From Ziziphus jujuba (Eukaryota; Streptophyta; Magnoliopsida; Rosales; Rhamnaceae): a stretch of DNA of 64,000 bases. A program made the translations under genes and the position numbers. The stretch spans positions 6,397,501 to 6,461,500 of the forward strand of contig NC_083379.1 in assembly GCF_031755915.1 (NCBI RefSeq). The letters run 5' to 3'. Of the stretch, positions 42,431 to 53,449 are shown in pieces; positions within the stretch are counted from its first letter, which is position 1; each line of letters starts with the position of its first letter. Under the pieces are notes generated by a model. The model searched no databases. It saw only the letters and a program-made list of their open reading frames with translations, and was not told where the DNA came from.

Positions 42431-45400
42431 GTGGGTTTTGTATACCTTTAGGGCGGTCAGGAGTAAAGAGCTTCTTGATAGAGACATCATCAATGATGGG
42501 CCCACAGGTGGGGTCATCCTCCATTCCGGGATTCTTAAATACCAACTGGACATCCTCATCCTCCGCTTCGAAAGCCATCGCGTACGGGTCCCACGCTTGC
42601 ACATTGTACAATGTCTGCAGGTCTATCGCCTGCGATGCGGGCAGTACCGACACGTTCAACGACTCCAACTGCGCGCACGTGCGAGACGCACTGAACGTGA
42701 TGGCGTACAAAGAACCTTTCTCCACCTTCAGATCCTGGCTGATCTCCGCGTCGTTCCCCAATCTCACCGCGTGTCTACCTTGCGGTACGATGAGGATCAT
42801 CCCACCTTGTTTTTGCCCCGACTCTACAAGCTCCACTGTGCCGTTCGATCTCCAGCTGGGGATCGTGGTGGGCCCATCTACTATTGCCTCGTTTGGGAAA
42901 CCACCCGATGGCGTGGTTTCAAAATCACCGTTCGGCAGTGGACCTGTATGGGATCAGAATTCAAACACCACTCCCAATCACTCAGCTGCCCCCATATAAT
43001 AATAATAATAATAATATTCCATGCTTTACTTTTTTGTTTATTTCTTTTTATTTTCTAACATAAATCAGTCCATACTATAAAATTATCAAAAATAATACAA
43101 AGATAGATTAATACAATGCATGAGAAATATGTAAGAGATTTTTGAGTATTGTATAATTGTGATGTGATTGCGAAACCACAGAAGGAACAAATCAGGGCAC
43201 CAGATTTCAGAGAACCACATAACAAATAGCATTTTTGAAGGTGATAGGCATGGGGATAAACGTCGCGACAAAAGTTTCTTTAAGACAAACAAAAGTAAGT
43301 ATAGGCTCAGCAGATATTCAAAGATTTGGCATTTAATTTGGACCTCTGTCATAGGTCCCAGTGAAACTTACCACCTTATTTCAGACGGTGAAGGGAAACT
43401 ATTAAGAACCCACCAAATTTTGCCAAAGCTCGGTTGATCCACCTCAACCCCACCTCCACACCAACTCAACTATTTGTTTCGCTTTTACTGTATCCATAGT
43501 TCCATACTGTTTTTGTTATAATTGTTGCACTTCTTAGTTTATAGAAATTTTGTGCAACTATGGAAATGCCCATTTTAAATATATTTTCCTATCAAACCAT
43601 TCAACAACCTCCTCAACCCATATGTATTTCACATGAACTTTTATTCCATAAAAGTTTATATTGTCCGGAATTTCATTTATTGCATCATCGTCCAAGCTTG
43701 TGTGTGTAAATATTTTTATAGGTAAAAAGTGTGTAAAAGAATATGGTATTGTACGAAACTATAATATGGAAGGGATTTATCTAAATGCAATACAAAGATA
43801 TATTACAAATTTTAGAATACAGAACAATACAAAATTTACACAGTTTTTCTTCAAACAGAACAGAACCCAATGCTTTGACAAATTCTAACAAAAAGTTGCG
43901 GAAAGCTGTTCAATATGAACTGCAACATTATTATATTTATATATGTAGATTCCAAACTTAGTTGGAAGGTTTTGTATCCCTGTAGCACGCTGGTTTCGAT
44001 CTGTTTAACTTTATAAAATTTATTTTCATATTTTCACACTGTCAATCTTATCTGAAATCTCTACAAAATTTGTAGGAAAGTATTTAGCAGGAAAGTTGGA
44101 TAACCTTATCACTGCATTGGCCTCAGAAACCAACGAAAAAACCATAATCATACAAAAAATAAATAAAATCAGATAAAAATTCGATAAAATCCAACCAAAG
44201 AAAAGAAATATTAGATAAATAATTAAAGCACGAAAATGCTTATGGAAAGAATAATATGAGGGTGGCCACATTCTAAAAATCTCAAAAAGTATTAAACGAC
44301 AAAGAATGACGTGACGTATTGGGGGAAGAGCTATCTAATCCAATAGGAAGAGCCAGAGGCCGCATTAAGCGCGTGGGGCCTACCGCACCGTCAGGCCCGC
44401 CGGTCTCCCCAGCTTTGACTGAGAAAAGGTTTTTTTTTTTTTTTTTTTTTCTTCTTGCCAATCCAGTGTCTTACGACTTACAGACCCATCCAGCTGGATG
44501 AGAAGCGGGATGATAACCACAATGACAATTTTATATAAAATATGAATATTTCAAGGACCGGTGACCTTTACGGAAAGGTCCTTGTACCTGTTTTAATCAC
44601 GGGAAAAAAAAACAAGGAACTCTTAACTGGCGGGAAATTGTTCCCACAGCCCCACTAGGGCCATTTACCCCAAGAAAAGGTCCATTTACGTACGCGCCTA
44701 TATTGGTATTGCCCATCTTGGGCACCTTTACTCTTTATGCCCCCAATATGTTTATTCCCTTAAAAAAACTTGATGTCCTATAAAATAAAATTAGAACTAA
44801 AAAAAAAAAAAACAAAAAAGCATAAAGTTCGATCCAATAGATTTTCAATTAAGAAAGAAATGAAAAATCAAGCAGAAAAGATAGGGGGGAAAAAAAAAAA
44901 AAAGAGTGAAAATGAAAGGACTTGGAGGTTTAAATTTGGATAGAACTTTAATTTGATTCACTATTGACTAGACCTAAAACAGATTGTGGGCCTTCATACT
45001 GTCTAAATTTAATCTTTACAGACTCGAAATGCTTAATAGGTTGGATTGTTTTCTTCCTCATGAGCAAAACGTACAAGCAAATTGGAAGAAAAACTGACTA
45101 TTTAAGCTTGCTTGAGGAAAGGCTTTTGAAATCAAAATAATAAAGAAGTAGATGGATTTTTTATCAGAGTAAAAAAAAAAGATAGACATGGGACCAGATC
45201 ATCACCCTAGAAACAATCAATGGCTGTGGGGCATATGACTTGAATGCCTGAAGCACATAATTATCTTCTTTTTCTTTTTCTTTTCTTTTTCCTTTTTTTT
45301 TTCCTGATGAATTGAAGCACATAATCATCACTATATAAAATACAAGTCACCAAACATAGGATTAGATTATTACCAAAAATAAGAAAATAGGATTAGATTA

Positions 45401-45614
45401 TATATTAAACATTTATTGGGACCTATTAGAATTTGGACCATTGTTGATTTATACCATTTTTCATTTTATTTTTATTTTAACATAACAAGAAAAAATCCAA
45501 TACCCAAATCTATGGTGGACCAAGGAAGAAGGATTAATCCATTATAAACTTGAATCTCGTTGAGTGATGAAGTTGGAAAAACGAACTTCTACCCGTTCAC
45601 ACAAGAGCATGAGC

Positions 45615-45648
<34 letters not shown>

Positions 45649-46154
45649 GATTTTGAAGACATTGAATGGTTTATGTTAATTTCTTGGACTGCCAAAAATG
45701 TGAACAAAATTAATGTCTTGGTAGGAACAACAGACCAATTGCCAAGGAAAACCGTGAAATCCTTGAAAGCCAAATTAAACAGCATTAGCAACTCAACCAA
45801 ATAAATGCCAAGAGAATATACAATCCACAGAGCGATACCAAGAGAATGAACACATTGTAGAGCAAACAAGTTGAAGAAACCCAACAACAGAATTTATCAG
45901 ATCTTAAAATTTTGCCAGAGAGAAAGAAAAAACTATAACCAAAAACTGCAATTTTGAAATGAGAACTGAAGCAGCGTTTGCAAATGGGCTTCAAACAATG
46001 GAAAAAGGGAAATGAGAACCAAGAAGGAAAAGGCAGTCCAGGGGAGAGAAAGCGTACCATCTTCTACTGGGATTGCAGCAGCTAAATGAGAAAAAAGAAG
46101 CAAAAATTGAAAAACCCATTTGCTTCCTTTGGAGCTCTGAACCATCTTCTTCAT
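41077..46154 (-). CDS. DUF642 cell-wall protein, possible GPI-anchored type
   Basis: Three exons in transcript order, 46154-46058, 42943-42446 and 41672-41077, encode 396 aa. Residues 1-28 are a signal peptide (WVFQFLLLFSHLAAA), so the protein is secreted. Two galactose-binding-like DUF642 repeats follow. The first (about 33-195) ends in CGPIIDDVSI; the second (about 200-370) ends in CGPVVDDVRVW. PLPNGDFE at the start of repeat 1 is a family hallmark. Several N-glycosylation sequons are present (NVS, NST, NFT). The last 17 residues are strongly hydrophobic after a small-residue stretch (SGSIRNGLGG), which fits a GPI-attachment signal. Family members such as BIIDXI and TEEBE bind cell-wall components and influence pectin methylesterase activity. 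Intron 1 is 3.1 kb and holds a GC-rich island. All donors are GT. The start is the first ATG after a (GA)n leader. Confidence 0.94.
42397..42426. repeat. (GA)n microsatellite at a 5' splice-site flank
   Basis: About 15 GA units on + lie 20 nt inside intron 2 of the DUF642 gene, so the transcript has a CU-rich tract shortly after the donor. Confidence 0.85.
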
Positions 46155-46155
46155 C

Positions 46156-46157
<2 letters not shown>

Positions 46158-46193
<36 letters not shown>
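46158..46193 (-). repeat. (GA)n tract immediately before the DUF642 start codon
   Basis: About 18 CT units on + are (GA)n on the sense strand and end 3 nt before the ATG. It is part of the 5' UTR. Confidence 0.9.
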
Positions 46194-46198
<5 letters not shown>

Positions 46199-46242
46199 AG
46201 GCACTCGCCGTCTGTGCCAGGAGAGTAGCTATGGCGTGTAGA

Positions 46243-46250
46243 GTATATAG
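46243..46250 (-). promoter_or_regulatory. Probable TATA box of the DUF642 gene
   Basis: GTATATAG on + reads CTATATAC on the sense strand, about 90 bp upstream of the ATG. A start near 46215 would give a short leader dominated by the (GA)n tract. Confidence 0.5.
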
Positions 46251-47173
46251 CGACAGATGAAAGAGGCTGTGGTAGTGGGAGTGTCTTTTTATCTAAAGAT
46301 TCCCCTTCAAGTGTCTTTACACATCAAGCTTATAAATAGCAATTTACTTTATTTAATCAAAGTTACTTTAATATGATTAAATTTGACAAAACAGGAGTAA
46401 GCTAAATAATTTACCCCAAAAACAAAAAATGGTGTAAGCTAAATAAAAAAGGTCTTCCAAGAGTTCCCACCAAGTATATTATAAAGTAGTTCATAGAAAA
46501 GAAAGTATATTTAAAATAATGATTAAAAAAATATATTGTACAGTAGTGATATAATGATATTTAAATTAAATATTTATCAAATTTATTAAATAATATCTAT
46601 TAAAATGTTATTAATTAATATATTTATATAATTTAAATATAAAATTAATAAATTTTTACGTAAATAAAAAAATTAATTAAATATTAATAAATAAATAAAT
46701 TTAATAGGTATTTTTGCAATCTAGAATATTAATAATCAAAATTAAATAATATCTCAAGGTAAAAAAATAATAATAATAATATTTCTATTCTTTTACTTTA
46801 ATTCCCGTGTTCTGAGAATTGTCCCCTCAGCGGCGGACCGACCTACCTCCGCTTCAAAGGTTTCTTGTTGGGATTATGTTCAGCAAAATGGAGTTAAAAT
46901 AGAAAAATATTAATTAAAAAGAGGAGAGCGGACTAACTTCTTTTATATAATAGTTTCGAACTGAGATGCGAAAAACATTATACATAATAATAATAATAAT
47001 AAAATTAAAGGGCAGATTTTTGTACTTTTATTTATTATTATTATTATTATTTTGATAGGCAGGTTTTTTTATTTTTAGATGTCAAATTTTGATAAATATA
47101 ACTGCATTAAGCACAAAAGAAAGGGGACCTAGGAAACGATTTATCCCATGTTGCAAACCACAGTTTCCTCTTA

Positions 47174-47579
47174 TAGCATGTTTGTTAAAAAAAAAAGTAT
47201 TAAAATAAATTGATTCTCAATAATTAGTTTTTTTGAATTTAATTTTTTGATAATAAATTTTTTTAAGATCTATTTTTTAATAGTATTTGTTTGATTATAG
47301 AAGAAAATATAATTTACTGGTAATTAAATAAGTTTGTATATTGAAATAAAATGATAAAATTATATTTAAAAAAATACGTAAAACTAATTTTGCAGACAAT
47401 TTTAAAATGACACATATTTGGGAGGATTCACTTTTCATTTTAGTTTCTTATATTGTGAGATTTATTTTCTGCTGGGATCCACAAATTTTTCTTTTTAAAA
47501 ATTATTCAAATATGAAAAAATTTTATTTTTTAAAAAAATTTAAAATTCTCACTAACTTTATTATCATACAAACACCCTA
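47174..47579. mobile_element. MITE with TTA target duplication (406 bp)
   Basis: The ends TAGCATGTTTGT and (reverse complement) TAGGGTGTTTGT match at 10 of 12 positions. TTA flanks both sides (47171-47173 and 47580-47582). Removing the element leaves TCCTCTTAGAGGA, a near-palindromic site. A 3-bp TTA duplication suggests a PIF/Harbinger (Tourist-like) MITE. The interior is AT-rich and non-coding. It sits exactly at the stop codon of the LINE ORF. Confidence 0.55.
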
Positions 47580-47845
47580 TTAGAGGATTTGGGCCAAAAT
47601 ATTGGCAAGACAATTACAAAAGGAAGGATTAGAGTGAAAAAGCAATTTATTTTCCTTGATCGTTGTCTTAGCTGCTAAGTCTGTGCATATATTAGCTTTC
47701 CTTGATGTCCAAGAAACCTTCCGGTTGTTAAACTTCAACTTCCCTCTGATCAAAGAGATTAACTCCGAAGTTTCCCATTGGTACAGTTCAATTTTTTCAT
47801 TTAATTGGTTTACCATAGCTTGTGCATCACACCTCCAATCCTTCT

Positions 47846-48985
47846 TGATGTGATTCCGCCTGAGCCCGCTCCACCGATAACCCGCTGGGGTGCTGACTCG
47901 ACACGGATGAAGACTAGGTCAATCACAAGAGCTCAAATTAAGAGATTTAAGGGCAACCTGGGAGTATTTATACAGAGGGTAATCAATCTCAACAGAGCTT
48001 GTCCATACTTGAAGATACAAAGCCTATTCGAAGTATCAAAGTGGTGGAAGCCGATATGGACCCAGGTGACGGTTTTGGTACATTATTGGAGTCCAGGAAG
48101 CATAAAATAGTTCCAATGCTTTATGGGTTCAATACATATGCCTAATAGGTCATGGAATCAAGTTAAAGCAGCCTCAAATGCAATCAAAAAGGGCTTGTAC
48201 GGACAGCTTCAACAATTTGGCTGAATTTGCTGTATTGCTTGCTTGCTTTACTGTATTTTACTGTATTAGCCTTTTCATATTTTTCCAAGCATGGGCAACG
48301 TGTGGGACTTCATATTCAGCTTATTTGGCATCCTAGAAAGCATCTAGAAGCTGATTTGAAGCTCAAAGAGGTCAAAGAATTGGTCAAAGTCAATGTAGTC
48401 AAAAAGCTAGTATTTTAGTTTCCTAATTTTATTCTACTTTTTGTTTTAGGAAACTACCATTATTTTTAGTTTCTATTTATTTATTTTCTGGACAAATAAG
48501 ATTAGGAAAGTTATTATTTTATTATTTTCTTTGTAAATTAATTAATTCCTAATTCAAAATAAAGGAATTAATTAATCCAAATTAGATTAGGAAAAGGAAA
48601 GTTTCGGCCAAGGTAGAATTCTTCATTGAGTGGCCGGTTTTTCCTAGGGTTTTTAGGGTTTATTTTGTTTATTTCAAAGCCTATTTAAAGGCTTATTTTT
48701 CATTAATAAGATAACTTTAAACTTTGATTTGATTGAGAAAATACTTGTGAGATTAATTATCTCTTTGTTCTTTGAGAACACCTAAAACACCATTAGAGAA
48801 TTGGTTGTTTTAGCTTGACTTATCAATAGGTTTTCCATCCCCTATTATGGCGTCTTCATTATACCAAGGTTTCTAACCACAGGTTGGTTAGGGGTTGAGG
48901 TCCATTCCATTAGAACTTGAACTTAATTAAAGATCCGGGCTAATATAATACGGGTTTAGGAGCAGGTCGTCCTAGGTTCGTATCA
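47846..48985 (+). mobile_element. Solo LTR of an LTR retrotransposon (1,140 bp)
   Basis: The element starts TGATGTGATTCC and ends GGTTCGTATCA, so it has TG...CA ends. It is flanked by a perfect 5-bp duplication CTTCT (47841-47845 and 48986-48990). Joining the flanks restores an open reading frame across the LINE RNase H region, which proves insertion into it. The 5' part is open and encodes a basic tail (MKTRSITRAQIKRF near 47908) like polyprotein ends of Ty3/gypsy-type elements. A TATA-like TATTTAAAGG lies at 48682-48691 before the probable R region. There is no internal domain or second LTR, so it arose by LTR-LTR recombination. Assignment to gypsy is inference. Confidence 0.85.
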
Positions 48986-50453
48986 CTTCTTCCATCCAAA
49001 ATTTTCTACCAGGTTTAGAGACCATTCAATGGCTTTAATTTCGACAAGTTCAGCTGTCATAGGCTTCATTGGCTTTGCTGCTAGTAGCAAGACATTTCCT
49101 TTGTCGTTTCTTACAATCAAAGCAATCGATGAACGACATGGGTTGTAGACTGTATTAGTGTTTATGTATATTCTACCTTTTAATGGTGGGAGCCATCTTT
49201 CTTTTTCCTGCGTGGAGGACGCTAATTCTTTTTTTTAGCAAAACCAAATCATATTCCTCAACTAGGGACTCCCATCTTTTCGTGGTCATATTTATGTTGC
49301 TTTTGTTTTCAAAAATTTATTCATTACATAGTTCCCAAATCACACACAGTAATGAAACAATCAGCAGGGTTGTGAATTTCTTACCTCCTAGCACAAGGCT
49401 TAGCTGAGTGGAAGGATTTACACACCATCTCACCAAATCTTGGGCATTACCTGATTCCACAGCATCCAATTTCAATCTGCATTTGCTGTTAAAGTCTACA
49501 GCTCTGGTTGCTGGGCGATTGAGGAACAAATGGGTAGGTGTCTCGCTGGAATAGCCACAAAGGGGCAGCTTGGGTCTCCTATACCTGTTCTTTGATATAT
49601 AATGGTCCTTAGTGGGAGGACTTCTGAGGCTAGCCTTCATATAAATAAATTTAATCTCTCGTGGAGGTTTACAACCCAAATTTCCTTCCAGAGGCTTTCT
49701 CCGGTTTTTTCATTGGAGGCAAGAATTTTGTGACAACTTTTGACAGAGAAAATACCATTATTGGTGCTTATTCAAAATAGCTTGTCCTTCGTAGTAGGCC
49801 CGTATGTGTTTACACTTCTGATTACTTCTATTGTCTCTTGGTCACATAGCTCTTGAAGTATGTAAACGTTCTAGCCTATAGAAGTGGGATCTAGTAGGTC
49901 AACCACTCTTATTGCTTGAGAGCTGTCAGCACCTTTCTGGACTTTAGGAGTTTTGCCATTGATACCAGGAATCAAAGGGTCCTTCTAGGGGCCAATTGAT
50001 CAACTATTGCCAATTTTGTAGCAGAAACCCTTTTTAATGACTTCTCTTGAGCTGAGAATGTTTCTTCATACGAAGGAGTCTCCAGCCCTTTTAGATGTCA
50101 AATTTGTTTTCATTTTTTTTAATAAAATTTCATTAAAATATTATTGACACCTTAATTTAGAGCCCATTTTATCAGCCACTAAAAGATACGAAAATGGTTA
50201 CTATTTCACCAGAAAGGCAGTGATGTGGACTAATAAAGAATCCTAAGCCAGATAATTGCAGAAAATCAACACAATTCTACTAGCTTTGAAAATAACATAC
50301 TCTTGGATGAATATGTCAACAAAGTGTGATATTTTTCAAAAAAACAAGGAAAAAGAGAAAGAAAAATAAACTATAGAATGCGTGTAAATTTATTTTCATG
50401 TGTAAATAGAATAATTCATTTTTATTAATTTTTTAAAATATAATAATTCATTC

Positions 50454-50550
50454 GGCCCAAAATCTAATGGTCCCGATTGTTTAACAAGGTCCAGCCCAAC
50501 CTCGTACCAAAAAAATTGAAAGTAAAAGCCAGATCCAACCCAAAGGCCCA
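50454..50550 (+). promoter_or_regulatory. Prefoldin 6 promoter with site II motifs
   Basis: GGCCCA occurs at 50454-50459 and 50545-50550, and AGCCCA at 50493-50498, all within 180 bp upstream of the ATG. These are site II/TCP-type elements common at plant housekeeping genes. A TATA-like CATATATG near 50562 is weak. Confidence 0.6.
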
Positions 50551-50631
50551 ATAGTCTAAGCCATATATGCAGTAAAATTCAATCTCCCACGTATTAGAAG
50601 ACCACATCGGAACCAGGAGGGGCAAAAAAGA

Positions 50632-50923
50632 ATGGGTTCGGCGTCAGCTCTCAAAGAGCTTCAGAGAGACCTGGAAACTAAAGCTAACGATCTAAGCAAA
50701 ATCCAAAAAGGCAAAGGATATGAAATCGATTTCTCTTTCCAGCTTTTAACCCCAATCGTCATTGATTTTATTTATTTATTTTCATATATTCGAGCACATG
50801 TTTTGTTTATGGCGGAATAAGAGTCTAACATGGTGTTTGCGGCTGTATAGATATCGCAAAGAATCACCAAGTGAGAAAGAAGTACACTATTCAGCTTGGA
50901 GAGAACGAGCTCGTCCTCAAGGT

Positions 50924-50955
<32 letters not shown>

Positions 50956-53449
50956 CCTATCCCCTTTCTGTTTGGTTTCTGGGAAAAAAGCACGGATTGT
51001 GAAAGAGAATTTAACACAGCAGCACAGAGTCCTGTTTTGATTTTTAGGAAACGAAAAGCTTATCTAAGTTAACAAATACCATATGTGTATGAGTTTTGGA
51101 AATGATTTATCTTCCTTTCAGTAATATCGGCATTCTGATTAACTACTTCAAATGCCAAAAGTTAAAAAAAAGGGGAATTAATCGAGATTTTTCATTCTAG
51201 AGGTTGTTGATTATTGAAAGAAAATGGATACTTAACATTTAAATTTCTTGGATTTCGGGTTTGCAGGAGTTGGATCTGCTGCAGGAAGATGCAAATGTGT
51301 ACAAGTTGATCGGTCCAGTGCTCGTGAAACAAGATTTGGCAGAGGCCAATGCAAATGTGCGCAAGAGAATTGAGTACATCTCTGCTGAATTGTATGCTTC
51401 TGTTTCTATATCTTGGTTCTTTGCAATTTTACTTTAGCATGGAGAATTTAAATGTCTGAGGAACAATAAATGAATTTTTCCAAATTTACATACATTGACC
51501 AGGAAAAGAATAAAGAAAAAAGGGGAAAAAAAATGATTTCTAGTTCTAAATTATTGTAGTTTTGTTGTCGATGTATTCACGTTGACCCGTAAGTAATAGG
51601 TTACTTCAATTCTAAAACAAGTTGTATATTTCTAGGTTGTTTGTTGCAAGTTAACAGAAAATTTACTACCTTGTAAAAATGCATTCTAATGTCTTAAAGA
51701 ATAAAGAAAAAAGGGGGGGAGGGGTGGGGGGGACGATTTCTAGTTCTAAATTATTGTATTTCTGTTGTCGAGGTATTCTCATCGACCCATTGGTTGCTTC
51801 AATTATAAAATAGGTTGTATATTTCTGGGAATGAGGGCAAATGTAGTTTGGATGCTAATAGAAAATAAATTAAGATTATGCTCAATTGTGTATATCAAGT
51901 CATCAAAAGAGGTACTTAGCAAAAATGATAAATAATATGGATTGAGAATTTAAGTAGAAATAAGTTTCAGAATGGATTTTTGGGAAGTTTTGTGGTTGGG
52001 TGATAGATTAGCTATATGATGGTTATGATGCGTACCTTTGAGAAAAACTATATGCTAGGATGTAATTTGTATGATTGAATGGAACTTTTCGCTTCACTTC
52101 TCTTTTAGGTGCTTATGTGACATAACATTTTTGTTTCATATTTTTTTAGTATTAATAATCTTCTTCTTTCCTTCTATGAATTATCTATGGCATCTAAATG
52201 GAGTCATCGTAGATATATATATATATATATATATATTTTATTGTTGTTGGTGGGTATCATTGATTGTAAATTTGTATATTTCTGCAACAGGAAGCGGCTT
52301 GATGCAACTCTTCAAGACTTGGAAGAGAAGCAAAGTAGCAAAAAAGAGACGGTTTGTATCCTTTCTCTCTTTCTATATATATATATATATATATATTTAT
52401 CTCAACCAAGGTCTGAAGGTCTGACTATGGCATCTGATTTTAATTATATATATATATATATTTATCTCAACCAAGGTCTGAAGGTCTGACTATGGCATCT
52501 GATTTTAATCAGATTGTGATATTATGTCTATGCATTTTAAAGATTTTTTTATATCTGCTTTGTATAACAATTATAGCAGTCTTATTAGTAGTAACTGTTG
52601 ATGATGTGCAGTTTTGACATCTTCTTCTTCTTTTAAATAAGTGACATAATATGTTAGAAAAGTGAATAATTAGATTGGGAGGAAAATAATTCCCTCGAAA
52701 AGAACAATAGTCAGACTAAACTGATAAATCCAGCAAATTCAAAAAGTATTGACACACGGAGTTCCCTCGAGTCTGGTAGCTCCGACCTGTTTCACTTGCT
52801 TTCTTTTATTTTTTATTTTTATTTTTATTTTATTTTTATTATTTTTTTGTTGTGTTAAGACTAATTTTATCTTCTCTTTTGGTAAATTTTTTTTTGAAGG
52901 GGTTACTTTGATATAACCCTTTTAGTACCTGAGACAAGGGTATCGGACCTCTGTTTCATGAAATACAACAAATGATATTGAGTCTGCTTGTTATACAGGA
53001 TTCAATCTGTTTGAACTGTTGCTTAACTCAACCCTGAGACATTATTGTGGAAATGATGGCATTTATTTCTTGCAAAATATTTGCTATGTTTTCATAATGT
53101 TTATCTTTTTGCTAGGTTACAGCCTTTGATAGAATTTGTGTTTGTGCATTCTGGTTGTGGTTGAAGGTAAAAGGTTTAATGACTTTACAAAGTCGAATAA
53201 AATGAAGATGGAATGGATTTGCTAAAGTATACATTACTGTATTTGTTTTATTTGTTTTGTGCCTTGTAACTTTCATAAAGAATTTATCTAGCGTGTGCAC
53301 TTTATAAAGAGTTATAGCTGGTTAGCATCTCATCATGTGTAGCAAGTAGTTCAATGTTAATTCCTTTTTCATTGGAGGTTTTCATTTTGCAGATCCTAAA
53401 GTTACAACAGAGGTTTCAGTCTCTCCAGGCTGGAAAAGCCAAGGCGTAA
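50632..53449 (+). CDS. PFD6: Prefoldin subunit 6
   Basis: Five exons, 50632-50710, 50851-50921, 51267-51391, 52291-52351 and 53393-53449, encode 130 aa, the usual length of this beta-type prefoldin. Prefoldin is a hexameric co-chaperone that hands unfolded actin and tubulin to the chaperonin CCT. The order is an N-terminal helix (LKELQRDLETKANDLSKIQK), the hairpin region around QLGENELVLKELDLL, the conserved VYKLIGPVLVKQD, and a C-terminal coiled-coil helix ending LQAGKAKA. Intron 1 has a GC donor (AAAAAG|GCAAAG at 50710/50711); no GT donor nearby keeps frame. The other donors are GT. Introns 3 and 4 contain local duplications. It is divergent from the DUF642 gene, separated by the nested transposon. 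Confidence 0.96.
51506..51829 (+). repeat. Diverged direct duplication in PFD6 intron 3, with G-rich tract
   Basis: About 130 bp at 51506-51635 (AAGAATAAAGAAAAAAGGGG ... GTTGTATATTTCTAGG) recur at 51698-51829 with substitutions and indels, an offset of about 193 bp. In the second copy the G-run has grown into G-tracts at 51713-51719, 51721-51724 and 51726-51732, enough for a sense-strand quadruplex. Confidence 0.75.
52396..52509 (+). repeat. Recent tandem duplication in PFD6 intron 4
   Basis: The segment TTTATCTCAACCAAGG ... GATTTTAAT (49 nt) is present at 52396-52444 and 52461-52509 with no visible difference. The copies are separated by an AT microsatellite, and a further AT run precedes the first copy. 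This suggests slippage or unequal exchange between AT tracts. Confidence 0.85.

Larger units (their letters stand above)
47090..50088 (-). pseudogene. 5'-truncated LINE retrotransposon fragment, interrupted
   Basis: On the minus strand the translation shows the 3' part of a plant non-LTR retrotransposon ORF2. It runs from SSREVIKKGF near 50035, through a zf-RVT region around 49679-49480 (PKLPLCGYSSETPTHLF), to an RNase H region (SSIALIVRNDKGNVLL near 49130; VSWTSRKANICTDLAAK near 47690). Stop codons and frameshifts make it non-functional. The reverse-transcriptase core is absent, as expected from 5' truncation. A 17-bp direct repeat (TTTTAGATGTCAAATTT) at 47073-47089 and 50089-50105 brackets it and is the likely target duplication. 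It carries a solo LTR (47846-48985) and a MITE (47174-47579). Confidence 0.8.

Noticed and set aside
42429..43058. ORFs of 174 and 209 aa on + across DUF642 exon 2
   Set aside because: They are antisense to a well-supported coding exon and have no family resemblance.
47805..48110. 101-aa ORF on + taken as a possible gene
   Set aside because: It starts in the LINE remnant and runs into the solo LTR; the only recognisable part is a retrotransposon polyprotein-like tail.
47846..48985. Integrated pararetrovirus as explanation for the repeat
   Set aside because: TG...CA ends, a 5-bp duplication and the LTR-like TATA region fit a solo LTR; no viral reading frames were seen.
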